A stretch of 28,588 nt of DNA from a virus: IMG/VR virus record IMGVR_UViG_3300033064_001951, positions 1 through 28,588 of that record. One strand, written 5' to 3'. The notes beneath the pieces were generated by a model. That model ran no database searches. It had not been told where the DNA came from and worked only from the letters and a program-made list of their open reading frames with translations. Made by a program: the position numbers and the translations under genes. Of this stretch, positions 1-6,523 are shown in pieces. Position 1 is the stretch's first letter; the number at the start of each line of letters is the position of its first letter.

Positions 1-140
1 AGCCGACGCAGCCGACGCAGCAGCCGACGCAGCCGACGCAGCAGCCGACGCAGCCGACGCAGCAGCCCGCGCAGCCGACGCAGCAGCCCGCGCAGCAGCC
101 TACGCAGCAGCCCGCGCAGCAGCCGACGCAGCCGACGTAT
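1..140 (+). repeat. Short tandem repeat encoding an Ala-rich helix
   Basis: Units of 9 bases (gccgacgca) and 12 bases (gcagccgacgca, with cgc or tac replacing gac in later units) alternate across the first 140 bases. All unit lengths are multiples of three, so copy-number changes keep the reading frame. Confidence 0.85.
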
Positions 141-205
141 ATGATACGATGTTATCTGCAATTCTTCGACACGGGCTTGAGCTATTGGCACCGAAGGTCA
201 TATAA
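2..205 (+). CDS. Alanine-rich repeat protein, C-terminal part (5' end outside the window)
   Basis: An open frame enters from the window edge and stops at TAA 203-205. The first ~46 residues are almost pure Ala with a polar or aromatic residue every third or fourth position (A-D-A, A-R-A, A-Y-A), followed by a normal-looking tail, VYDTMLSAILRHGLELLAPK. This frame was chosen over the other two because the base changes between repeat units give Asp, Arg and Tyr at one fixed position, as in known phage Ala/Arg/Asp/Tyr repeat proteins (often labelled 'putative immunity protein'). The frame reading Pro-Thr-Gln continues to 254 but ends in an unconvincing tail. The repeat should form a long alpha helix. 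Function unknown. Confidence 0.6.
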   Translation, partial: ADAADAAADAADAAADAADAAARAADAAARAAAYAAARAAADAADVYDTMLSAILRHGLELLAPKVI

Positions 206-213
206 ACACACAC

Positions 214-233
214 GGCGGGGCTACGGCTCCGCC
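214..233 (+). terminator. Stable hairpin with TACG tetraloop after the Ala-rich gene
   Basis: GGCGGGGC (214-221) and GCTCCGCC (226-233) form an 8-bp stem with one G-T pair, closed by C(TACG)G, a UNCG-class extra-stable tetraloop. It lies between the stop at 205 and the next start at 254. There is no T-run, so it may be an mRNA-end or processing hairpin rather than a true intrinsic terminator. Confidence 0.45.
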
Positions 234-253
234 ATACTAACAGGGGTTAAGTG

Positions 254-682
254 ATGAAGATAACGAGAGATGCATACGAAAAGATGCTGAGAGATGCGTT
301 TGGCTCAATAGCCAACCATAGAGACTTGAACGCAAGGCATCAGGCTACTAATATCGTGGACAATTTTCTGATTGACATGGATATTCCGATACCTGAGAAA
401 TCTATCTTGCCTGGCGTGACTGATGGGACGTGGGAAGTGGTTAAATATTTGAATGGGGACGAATGGATCATCCATTCCGGGGATAAGGCCTGCCCAATAG
501 CGCAGAAGATATATTCCGAACCTGACGCCAAGGCAATGGCTGGCTCAAAGAAGCTGGTGGAGTTGGTAGTGGCGGATCTGCGACATTGCGGCGTAGTATA
601 TGCTGATAGCTCAGTAATGGCTATCATTGCCCAGCTCAAGAAGATGGACGTTGATGTGAGCGAATTCGAGGGTGATGAGTGA
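254..682 (+). CDS. Hypothetical phage protein (142 aa)
   Basis: Start ATG 254 is preceded by AGGGG at 242-246 with good spacing; an in-frame GTG at 251 is the alternative. The C-terminal half has the pattern AKAMAGSKKLVELVVADLRH, resembling the 'aaAPELleal' helix found in many small phage proteins of unknown function. It is acidic and soluble, with no signal peptide. The stop overlaps the next start by one base (TGATG), indicating translational coupling. Confidence 0.7.
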   Translation: MKITRDAYEKMLRDAFGSIANHRDLNARHQATNIVDNFLIDMDIPIPEKSILPGVTDGTWEVVKYLNGDEWIIHSGDKACPIAQKIYSEPDAKAMAGSKKLVELVVADLRHCGVVYADSSVMAIIAQLKKMDVDVSEFEGDE

Positions 683-846
683 TGAATGAGCCAACAGCAC
701 ACGGTGCCGGGAAGATAGGTTGGAAGTGTGGTTTTGACGTTGTTGTTGAGGAATGGGATCTCCAAGATTTGTTATTGCTCTTTGGCATCCCTGAGTGGTC
801 TGTTGATGCGGAACTCTTTATGATGAACTGGCGGGGTGATGAGTGA
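682..846 (+). CDS. Small hypothetical protein (54 aa)
   Basis: ATG 682 overlaps the preceding stop, and TGA 844-846 overlaps the next ATG at 846. The product is acidic and hydrophobic, with a DLQDLLLLFGIPEW segment and the end NWRGDE. No family recognised. Support comes from its exact fit between two coupled genes and from sensible amino-acid composition. Confidence 0.55.
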   Translation: MNEPTAHGAGKIGWKCGFDVVVEEWDLQDLLLLFGIPEWSVDAELFMMNWRGDE

Positions 847-992
847 TGAAAACGAGAGGCTTACTTTACTACCTGGCCCGTCTCCTGGGCGATGTCAATG
901 CTGTCAAGAGCGGGTCGACCAAGAAGATGGGGAAGCGCGTGGTGAACAAGGTTGTAGGCAAAAAGGTTGTGCGAAAGCTCTGGTGGAGGTAA
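846..992 (+). CDS. Small basic phage protein, MKTRGLLYYLARLLGD type (48 aa)
   Basis: ATG 846 overlaps the preceding stop. The N-terminus MKTRGLLYYLARLLGDVNAV followed by a Lys/Arg-rich tail (GKRVVNKVVGKKVVRKLWWR) matches a recurrent small phage/bacterial protein pattern (xRxLYxLARxLGDxNAxxKG...KRxxRR). Amphipathic and basic. Function unknown; nucleic-acid or membrane binding would fit the composition. A longer overlapping frame from 836 is a shadow. Confidence 0.65.
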   Translation: MKTRGLLYYLARLLGDVNAVKSGSTKKMGKRVVNKVVGKKVVRKLWWR

Positions 993-994
993 CT

Positions 995-1177
995 ATGTGG
1001 TACATCCTGGGAGCGATAGTGTTGACCGTTTACGTGTTTATTTACGCTTGCTGCAAGGTAGCCAGCGATGCCGACGACTTCAGTGAGCGGGTGATGTATA
1101 AGATGATCATCAACGAGGCTCTGCATAGACTCTGCGATGATTGGGAGGCTAAGGGAGCGAGGATCAAAGGGAGGTGA
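995..1177 (+). CDS. Small membrane protein (60 aa)
   Basis: ATG 995 lies just after a strong GGTGGAGGT Shine-Dalgarno at 982-990. Residues ~3-20 (YILGAIVLTVYVFIYACC) form one transmembrane helix at the extreme N-terminus, followed by a ~40-residue charged cytoplasmic tail ending in RIKGR. An upstream in-frame GTG at 836 would overlap the well-supported gene at 846-992, so it was rejected as the start. Function unknown. Confidence 0.6.
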   Translation: MWYILGAIVLTVYVFIYACCKVASDADDFSERVMYKMIINEALHRLCDDWEAKGARIKGR

Positions 1178-1181
1178 TGAT

Positions 1182-1424
1182 ATGAATATCGAGTTGACTG
1201 GCTTTAATGGGCATGGGTGGCGCGTGTGCTACACTTGTCCGTGTGAGCATGAAGGGGAATGCTGGTTTGAATACGAGCGAAAAGAGGGCTATCTTCATTT
1301 CGGCACAGGACATGTAGTAACCGCAATGCAAGCCGTTATTACAGAACAAGAATACACTGTGGGAGCTGGGTGGTACTATGTGACTATCAGACCGCAGGAA
1401 TGTATTGACAAGCATGGCAAGTGA
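1182..1424 (+). CDS. Hypothetical protein (80 aa)
   Basis: Start ATG 1182 has a consensus GGGAGGTGAT Shine-Dalgarno immediately upstream. The product contains CYTCPCEHEGECWF (clustered cysteines at residues ~16-27) and a later WYYVTIRPQEC segment. The cysteines could bind metal, but they do not form a standard zinc-ribbon spacing. No family recognised. Confidence 0.6.
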   Translation: MNIELTGFNGHGWRVCYTCPCEHEGECWFEYERKEGYLHFGTGHVVTAMQAVITEQEYTVGAGWYYVTIRPQECIDKHGK

Positions 1425-1473
1425 TGCAGCCGATAACGCACACTGGGTTTATCCTTGACGGAGGAGGTGGCGA

Positions 1474-2289
1474 ATGACCAACCAAACTTTCCAAGATGTA
1501 AACATTCCAAGAATTGCACGCCAGCAGACTTTCTTTCTTAACGGCAAGATCGAGAAATCTATTGAGTGTCTGAAAGCGTATTGTCCAGAAGAAGGATATT
1601 ATTTATGTCATTCTTTTGGGAAAGACAGTTGCGTTCTCTATGCTTTAGCATTAATGGCTGGCGTAAAGTGCGATAGTCATTTTCACAGATCTACGGTAGA
1701 TCCTCCGGAGCTTTTATCTTTTGGCAGGGAGTTTTATTCAGACGTTACTATTGAAAAGCCGCCTGATTCGATGTTCAAGCTGATACGCAGGCAGGGGATT
1801 CCGCCAACCCGTAGAATGCGATACTGTTGTAGGATCTTCAAAGAGGAATACGGTGTTGGTCGAATTGTATTGACAGGGGTTCGTGCGCAGGAATCGAGAA
1901 CGCGGGCAGACAGGCAGATGGTAAGCCAATGTCCGAGAATGTCTAAGATTATTGTGAATCCTATTGTGGATTGGACGGAAATAGATGTGTGGGATTTCTT
2001 ATATGCTTATGAGGTTCCCTATTCTCCGTTATATGACGAGGGCTGTCGGCGACTGGGTTGTATTGGTTGTCCGGCAGCGTATTTCAGAACACGTATTGCC
2101 GAATTTGAACGATGGCCCAAATTTTTTCGAGCGTATCTTCGGTGTTTTGATCAACTGATAGAAGAAAAAGAGCGGACGTGGAAATCTGGTGAAGAGGTTA
2201 TGCGTTGGTGGATGGAAGAGTCCAGATGGAAAGCCCATGATCATAAACAATTTGAGTCTTTGCTAGACCTAACAGGCGGCGGGAAGTGA
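1474..2289 (+). CDS. PAPS reductase-like PP-loop enzyme with CC...CxxC Fe-S motif
   Basis: The 271-aa product belongs to the phosphoadenosine phosphosulfate reductase/adenine nucleotide alpha-hydrolase fold. The PP-loop SFGKDS is at residues 47-52, the TVDPPEL segment at 74-80 and GVRAQES at 135-141. Cysteines C118-C119 and C196-x-x-C199 match the CC...CxxC pattern that binds a [4Fe-4S] cluster in APS reductases and DndC-type proteins. Family members reduce activated sulfate or thiolate nucleic acids; in phages the substrate is usually unknown. A nearby methyltransferase gene begins with the identical 24 bases. Start ATG 1474 has GGAGGAGG at 1460-1467. Fold assignment is strong; the substrate is inference. 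Confidence 0.85.
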   Translation: MTNQTFQDVNIPRIARQQTFFLNGKIEKSIECLKAYCPEEGYYLCHSFGKDSCVLYALALMAGVKCDSHFHRSTVDPPELLSFGREFYSDVTIEKPPDSMFKLIRRQGIPPTRRMRYCCRIFKEEYGVGRIVLTGVRAQESRTRADRQMVSQCPRMSKIIVNPIVDWTEIDVWDFLYAYEVPYSPLYDEGCRRLGCIGCPAAYFRTRIAEFERWPKFFRAYLRCFDQLIEEKERTWKSGEEVMRWWMEESRWKAHDHKQFESLLDLTGGGK

Positions 2290-2334
2290 GGGAGATGTCA
2301 CGAATTTTGTCCTTGACGGGGGAGGTGATTGAGG

Positions 2335-2577
2335 GTGACAGACGTTTGGTGGGAAAAAGCCTGGCAGGAAACATGGCGTCCTTTGCTGTTTACAGACGGA
2401 AAACTTGACGAGGCAAAGATAGAGAACGAGATGCACGATCTGGTGTTCGTTCTACGCCAGGTAAGCGAGGTGTACGAGCACATTACGGGGGGAAAGTTGT
2501 CGAAGGAGATGTATTTTGCTGACACTATTATAGCAGAGCATAATAGTGTGATAGATAAGGCTGTTGATTCCCATTGA
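2335..2577 (+). CDS. Conserved phage protein of unknown function (80 aa)
   Basis: GTG 2335 is preferred over TTG 2329 because the GGGGGAGGTG Shine-Dalgarno ends at 2327. The pattern TDVWWEKAWQ...ENEMHDL...LRQVSEVYEHITGGKLSK...ADTII matches a protein seen in many phages, with no known function. Mostly helical and acidic. Its last codons overlap the -35 box of a strong promoter, so it closes one transcription unit. Confidence 0.75.
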   Translation: MTDVWWEKAWQETWRPLLFTDGKLDEAKIENEMHDLVFVLRQVSEVYEHITGGKLSKEMYFADTIIAEHNSVIDKAVDSH

Positions 2578-2602
2578 CTTTTGCGTCTAACTATGGTATA
2601 AT
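2574..2602 (+). promoter_or_regulatory. Strong sigma70 promoter with extended -10
   Basis: TTGACT (2574-2579), a 17-base spacer, then TATAAT (2597-2602) preceded by TGG (2594-2596), an extended -10 element. It sits at the end of the gene at 2335-2577 and points into the 147-base leader of the methyltransferase-like gene. Confidence 0.85.
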
Positions 2603-2749
2603 ATACTCGACACAGAAATTTAGATCTCTCCCCTTTGAGATCCAACTGCTGACGGGGATAAGCTCCCGAAGGCAAGCCTGAACGACTACCTGGGTGACGT
2701 ACTACATAGCGTCGCCTGGGCGGTCTGTTCGTTATGTAGAGGTAATTGT
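2603..2749 (+). ncRNA. Structured 5' leader of the methyltransferase-like gene
   Basis: Between the promoter and ATG 2750 lie several possible helices: GATCTC (2623-2628)/GAGATC (2637-2642); CGGG/CCCG near 2653-2669; and a longer imperfect hairpin built from GAAC, ACC and GTGACG pairing with CGTCGC, GGT and GTTC (about 2680-2733). Such a leader could attenuate or regulate the gene, or be a small RNA. The helices are seen by eye only; covariation is not tested. Confidence 0.4.
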
Positions 2750-3331
2750 ATGACCAACCAAACTTTCCAAGATAAAATAATACTAGATCTATGCGGTGGC
2801 ACAGGCGCGTGGAGCAAGCCATATAAGGACGCTGGCTATGATGTACGGCTCATTACCTTGCCAGAGTGTGACGTGCGCCTATATCAACCACCAGAGAATG
2901 TCTATGGAGTCCTTGCCGCGCCGCCATGCACCCATCTGGCGCGTAGCGGAGCGCGCTGGTGGAAAGCTAAAGGCAACTCAGCTCTCCTGGAAGCTATGGC
3001 TGTGGTAGATGCCTGCCTACGCATTGTAGTCGTAACACAGCCTGTGTGGTGGGCACTTGAAAACCCCATTGGAAGGATAAGCAAGTATCTTGGCAAACCA
3101 ACGCTTAAGTTTGACCCATACTTTTATGGAGATCCGTGGACGAAGCGGACCTGGGTATGGGGAAACTTTTGCCTTCCGAAAGAGAACAGAGTAAAGCCGA
3201 CTCAAGGCGACAGGACTTCCAGTATTGGGCCTACCAAGAGCTACTTTGACCGCTCAGCTCGCCGAAGTATCACACCGCCAGGTTTTGCTCAAGCGTTCTT
3301 TGAGGCTAACTCTATAGGCGGTGCGAAGTGA
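2750..3331 (+). CDS. Short C5-cytosine methyltransferase-like protein
   Basis: The 193-aa product has motif I DLCGGTGAWS (residues 13-22), the catalytic Pro-Cys motif APPC (57-60) and an ENP motif (104-106), as in DNA cytosine-5 methyltransferases. It is about half the usual length, with no room for a separate target-recognition domain. Many phages carry this compact type (pattern TKxTxxWGxF near 131-140), annotated as DNA cytosine methyltransferase or SAM-dependent methyltransferase. It may modify phage DNA or nucleotides. The first eight codons (MTNQTFQD) are identical at the DNA level to the PAPS-reductase-like gene. Start ATG 2750 has AGAGG upstream. Confidence 0.75.
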   Translation: MTNQTFQDKIILDLCGGTGAWSKPYKDAGYDVRLITLPECDVRLYQPPENVYGVLAAPPCTHLARSGARWWKAKGNSALLEAMAVVDACLRIVVVTQPVWWALENPIGRISKYLGKPTLKFDPYFYGDPWTKRTWVWGNFCLPKENRVKPTQGDRTSSIGPTKSYFDRSARRSITPPGFAQAFFEANSIGGAK

Positions 3332-4257
3332 CGCTAACTGATGTAATGCGTGGTATATATAAACAGCGAATTATCACGAAGTTACCAGAAGAACTCTTTA
3401 CTTTTTTGGTTGGGATCATACAAGAACATAACGAGGTCGGCTTCAAGGATGACTTCGATATGACCAATGGGCAGGCAATGGCGGCTGGCGGCGGAAATAA
3501 TAGGCAATCTGTCAAGAGGCGGCGTGATGCTTTGGCGAAGTTTAAGATAGATGGAACTCCTATACTCGTGGTTAAGGGCGGTAATAGGGGGAAGAACACT
3601 TGCTGTAAGTACCAAATTAACTATGATTTGATATGCCGCTACAACGGCATCTGGTCTAAGGAAAAGCAAGCACCGTCACAAAAATATAACAGTAGCCGTG
3701 ACGATGGTGATACGCGAGGCGTGACGATGGGTGACCGCGAGACGGACGCGAGGCGTGACTATCCTAAGACTAGATCAGAAGAGGTTAGAGAAGAAAATAA
3801 TAATTATGATATGGCTCCGCCTCCAGAAAACGAGGATGAGGAACGCCATGATAGAATAACTGATGCGCTCAAGAAGGCCATCGGTGGCGATCCTAATGCC
3901 ATCACTCTGGTATCCAACAACTATCAGCGCGAGGCTTTTGGTGCCTTGATGGAGTATCCAGATGAAAAGATACTCCATGTTATCCAGGTATCTGGCGAGA
4001 AGGGGAAGCTACATCAGGACAATGCGATAACGTACACAAAGAATGGCTTAGAGAAGTATGGTACTTGGTATGCCCAAGACGACGGCGGCAACGTCGGCGC
4101 GGGTCAAACCATGGGCGAGAGAGACAGGATTAAGGCGGCGGAGGTGTTGGCGCACATGAAGGAAGAACTGGCGGATCTGGAGAGTAGAACAACAGGTGAC
4201 TGGTCTGACGCCATAGCGGGGCAGAAGGTCGCCATAGCTGAAGCGGAGGTAGGATAG
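3328..4257 (+). CDS. Replication-type winged-helix protein
   Basis: 309 aa. GTG 3328 overlaps the previous stop; ATG 3346 is an alternative start. The N-terminal ~110 residues (ELFTFLVGIIQEHNE...GQAMAAGGGNNRQSVKRRRDAL...YQINYDLI) look like the winged-helix DNA-binding domain of phage replication initiators and DnaD/helicase-loader-like proteins. A charged low-complexity linker (~115-175) is followed by a helical C-terminal part. In phages this architecture usually recognises the origin or loads helicase. No catalytic motif seen. The C-terminal AIAEAEVG is shared with the next gene because of a duplicated junction. Confidence 0.55.
   Translation: MTLTDVMRGIYKQRIITKLPEELFTFLVGIIQEHNEVGFKDDFDMTNGQAMAAGGGNNRQSVKRRRDALAKFKIDGTPILVVKGGNRGKNTCCKYQINYDLICRYNGIWSKEKQAPSQKYNSSRDDGDTRGVTMGDRETDARRDYPKTRSEEVREENNNYDMAPPPENEDEERHDRITDALKKAIGGDPNAITLVSNNYQREAFGALMEYPDEKILHVIQVSGEKGKLHQDNAITYTKNGLEKYGTWYAQDDGGNVGAGQTMGERDRIKAAEVLAHMKEELADLESRTTGDWSDAIAGQKVAIAEAEVG
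4233..4255 (+). repeat. Gene-junction repeat, copy A
   Basis: The 23 bases 4233-4255 and 4533-4555 differ at one position. Each encodes the last residues of a gene (IAEAEVG) and contains the GCGGAGGT ribosome-binding site of the following gene. Copies are exactly 300 bases apart. Confidence 0.9.
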
Positions 4258-4557
4258 ATGAATGAGACGCGGACAGATGAAAGTAGAGCAAAATTGGTTA
4301 ATGCGTTTTATTACGCGCTTGGCGGGTATGCGGAACAGGAGGCCAAGAAAGACGATCAATGGCGAGATCAGAGTATTGGCGAATTATATGCACATTTGGC
4401 GCATGAACTCGAAGAGGTGCGGACGAATTTGAAGCGGAACGATCGTCTCACATATTTGCTTCATAATTGTGTAGACATGGTAGGGCTTTCGACGATCCTG
4501 CTTTCTACCGTTATGGAGATGGCCCAAATAAACATAGCCGAAGCGGAGGTAGGATGA
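4258..4557 (+). CDS. MazG-like small protein (99 aa)
   Basis: The pattern SIGELYAHLAHELEEVRTNL followed by HNCVDMVGLSTILL (residues ~41-80) resembles the E-x-x-E and D-containing helices of the MazG/dUTPase-type all-alpha NTP pyrophosphohydrolases, which in phages hydrolyse (p)ppGpp or non-canonical dNTPs. The protein is short and only one ExxE-like segment is clear, so activity is uncertain. The Shine-Dalgarno GCGGAGGT lies in the end of the previous gene. The gene is bracketed by two near-identical 23-base junctions exactly 300 bases apart. Confidence 0.5.
   Translation: MNETRTDESRAKLVNAFYYALGGYAEQEAKKDDQWRDQSIGELYAHLAHELEEVRTNLKRNDRLTYLLHNCVDMVGLSTILLSTVMEMAQINIAEAEVG
4533..4555 (+). repeat. 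Gene-junction repeat, copy B
   Basis: Second copy of the 23-base stop/ribosome-binding junction (22 of 23 bases identical to 4233-4255). It supplies the Shine-Dalgarno for the gene starting at 4558. Confidence 0.9.
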
Positions 4558-5379
4558 ATGACTAAGTTAAAGAAAGGCGATAGGGTAAACTATCATTCAG
4601 TTATTGGAGAAGGCGTTACTTCGCGGCATCATATAGTCAAATATGTTGAGTATGGCCCAAATGATTACGACTGGCCCATAGCGTGGATAACGGGAAAGGT
4701 TGGATGTGTTGCGATTTACGCATTGAGTTTAGACGAGATGGAGCCTTATGCAATGCACGATCTAATGTGCGAAATCAATAGAATTAAACGGCTAATTGCT
4801 GGCGAGTATTGTAGTGGTTATCTTGACGACTTGACGACGGAGCAACAGAGCAGACTAAATGGACAGTTAGATATACTCAAAGATGTATATACTAGCTTTA
4901 TTTCTCACACGGAAAACCTCGATTCAGACACACACGCCACTCTCTTTGTCAAGGTGTGTTCCAGGATGTATGACATTATCAGATCTGTGGAATGGGGTGG
5001 CAGTGCCAATGAGGATGGTATTGAGAAATTACAGTTAGCTTTATCAGATTATATAGTGCCGCTTTTGCGAAAGTCGGGCTGGTTTGTTGACGAATGTGAC
5101 GGTCTTCTGACATGTGTATGTTCCCATCACAAAGAAAATGAAGTACTTCTGATGAAGCGACCGCCGGATGTGATCAACGAGGAAATGCAGTTGAATTTGG
5201 CAAATGCACAACTTGTCGCAAGATTCAATAGCGACAAGATGCGGGTCGCTATTTCTGCTCTGCGGTTGTTGGAAACGAGCGATAGACTGACGGCTAAAGC
5301 TGTATCTGAAATAGCTCTTAAAGCTCTGGACGATATAGAGGCTATAGGTAACCCTGGATTGGAGGCTGGCGATGAATGA
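4558..5379 (+). CDS. Hypothetical protein with N-terminal beta domain (273 aa)
   Basis: Residues ~1-60 (LKKGDRVNYHSVIGEG...YVEYGPNDYDWPIAWITGKVGCVAIYALSL) suggest a small beta-barrel (SH3/KOW-like). The rest is helical, with an NGQLDILKDVYTSF segment and a basic-acidic C-terminus. No catalytic residues recognised. ATG 4558 follows the GGAGGT junction repeat, and the stop overlaps the next gene by 8 bases. Function unknown. Confidence 0.65.
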   Translation: MTKLKKGDRVNYHSVIGEGVTSRHHIVKYVEYGPNDYDWPIAWITGKVGCVAIYALSLDEMEPYAMHDLMCEINRIKRLIAGEYCSGYLDDLTTEQQSRLNGQLDILKDVYTSFISHTENLDSDTHATLFVKVCSRMYDIIRSVEWGGSANEDGIEKLQLALSDYIVPLLRKSGWFVDECDGLLTCVCSHHKENEVLLMKRPPDVINEEMQLNLANAQLVARFNSDKMRVAISALRLLETSDRLTAKAVSEIALKALDDIEAIGNPGLEAGDE

Positions 5380-5764
5380 GGTACTGGCAGAAGTGGCGAA
5401 GGCGCAGAGAGAGAAGACGCCGTTTTGTGAGCGGTTTATTGAGTTCTTACGTGCAAGGCTGGACCAGGCGACTATGGACGCTGTGAATTATAATATCATC
5501 GCCTGGCAGGAGCGTGAAGGTGTGCTCAAGACTGATAGGGAGTTCGAGTATTATAACCCGGACGCGAAGAAGGGCATGAGCGCGCACCGCTTCAAGAGCA
5601 ACGAGGCGAATATTATGCAGAACAAGTCTGATGTGGCTGTTCTGGAAAAGATGGCGGCGTATAAGTCTGAGTACAGCCTCGACATGGACGAGGTCGAGAT
5701 GCAGTGGTTTGAGTACGTCACTACAGGGCAGGTAGGCGATAAGGTGAATGCCCTGGTGGGGTGA
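5372..5764 (+). CDS. Hypothetical protein (130 aa)
   Basis: ATG 5372 has GGAGGCTGG upstream inside the previous gene and overlaps its end by 8 bases. Charged and largely helical (AKAQREKTPFCERFIEFLRA; later ANIMQNKSDVAVLEKMAAYK). No family recognised; no membrane segment or metal motif. Confidence 0.6.
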   Translation: MNEVLAEVAKAQREKTPFCERFIEFLRARLDQATMDAVNYNIIAWQEREGVLKTDREFEYYNPDAKKGMSAHRFKSNEANIMQNKSDVAVLEKMAAYKSEYSLDMDEVEMQWFEYVTTGQVGDKVNALVG

Positions 5765-5776
5765 AAGGAGAAGAGG

Positions 5777-6145
5777 ATGGAGCTAACATTAGCGGAGCAA
5801 TTGATGAATTCATGCAACTATTTTACCGGACTAGGGGACAAGAGTTGTCGTGCTGGTATTGAGTATTCTACGGTTCGTAACCGATCAGAGAGAACTATAT
5901 CCTGCATGAAATTAGTAGGATCCTTTATGAGTCATAATGATTTATGCACTAAGCAAGAGTTTCCTACCCTGGCTGAAGCCGAGGTAGTTGTAGCGAAAGA
6001 GCGCGCGAGAGGCGAGAAGATCGCTGCCGGTATTTGTCCTGATTGCGATGGCATACTAGAGGATCGCACGCGGCGTAGTGGCAGATTCAAAGGACATGGT
6101 AAGATAGTGTGTCCGGTTTGCGAGAAAGCTATTGTCATTATTTAG
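5777..6145 (+). CDS. Phage zinc-binding protein with C-terminal zinc ribbon (122 aa)
   Basis: The N-terminal half has C13 and C24 in CNYFTGLGDKSCRAG, plus C43 and C57, matching a common phage pattern (CxxFNGxxxxxCxAGxxYxxV). The C-terminal half is a zinc ribbon: C87-x-x-C90 (CPDC) and C112-x-x-C115 (CPVC). Proteins of this kind are frequent in phage early regions without known function; nucleic-acid binding is a reasonable guess. Strong AAGGAGAAGAGG Shine-Dalgarno before ATG 5777. Confidence 0.7.
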   Translation: MELTLAEQLMNSCNYFTGLGDKSCRAGIEYSTVRNRSERTISCMKLVGSFMSHNDLCTKQEFPTLAEAEVVVAKERARGEKIAAGICPDCDGILEDRTRRSGRFKGHGKIVCPVCEKAIVII

Positions 6146-6173
6146 CGTCGGGATCGTGAATGGAGGGAGAAGG

Positions 6174-6521
6174 ATGGAAGCTAGAAACGTAGGATGGTGG
6201 GTAATTATTCGTAAACGTCCAGGTCAGTGTCCTCACGTCGAGGACGATAGTTGTGGTGTATTATCTGACTATGAGCGTGTAGCTTGCGAAAAAGCGCATT
6301 GTCCGCTGAAGGAGGCGAGCAAGGATTTGGTGGAAGCTATTGCCAGCGGCGATGCAGCTACGCATACTTATCAGCGGCTTGAGGTGACTGCTGTCAAGAG
6401 GATCGAGGATGAGTGCGCGGGAGATCCACGAAAGGCGCGGGCTGTCGTGGCTAAGTATTTGCGGGTGTTGGGCTGTGATAGGCTGGTCGATGCGTGGCTG
6501 GCTGTTGAGAAAGTGAGGTAA
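6174..6521 (+). CDS. Hypothetical cysteine-containing protein (115 aa)
   Basis: ATG 6174 is preceded by GGAGGGAGAAGG, so an upstream TTG at 6132 that would overlap the previous gene is rejected. Four cysteines (C19, C27, C38, C43) in CPHVEDDSCG...CEKAHCPL suggest one zinc site. The rest is helical. Function unknown. The stop overlaps the next gene start region. Confidence 0.65.
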   Translation: MEARNVGWWVIIRKRPGQCPHVEDDSCGVLSDYERVACEKAHCPLKEASKDLVEAIASGDAATHTYQRLEVTAVKRIEDECAGDPRKARAVVAKYLRVLGCDRLVDAWLAVEKVR

Positions 6522-6523
6522 TG

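Noticed and set aside
1-140. CRISPR-like repeat array
   Set aside because: Units are 9-12 bases without spacers and lie in a coding frame.
3-254. Pro-Thr-Gln repeat reading frame across the same repeat
   Set aside because: Open to 254, but its C-terminal part is improbable. The alternative frame gives Ala-rich repeats with Asp/Arg/Tyr variation and a normal protein end.
836-994. N-terminal extension of the small membrane protein from GTG 836
   Set aside because: It would overlap the well-supported small basic protein at 846-992 in another frame; ATG 995 has a much better ribosome-binding site.
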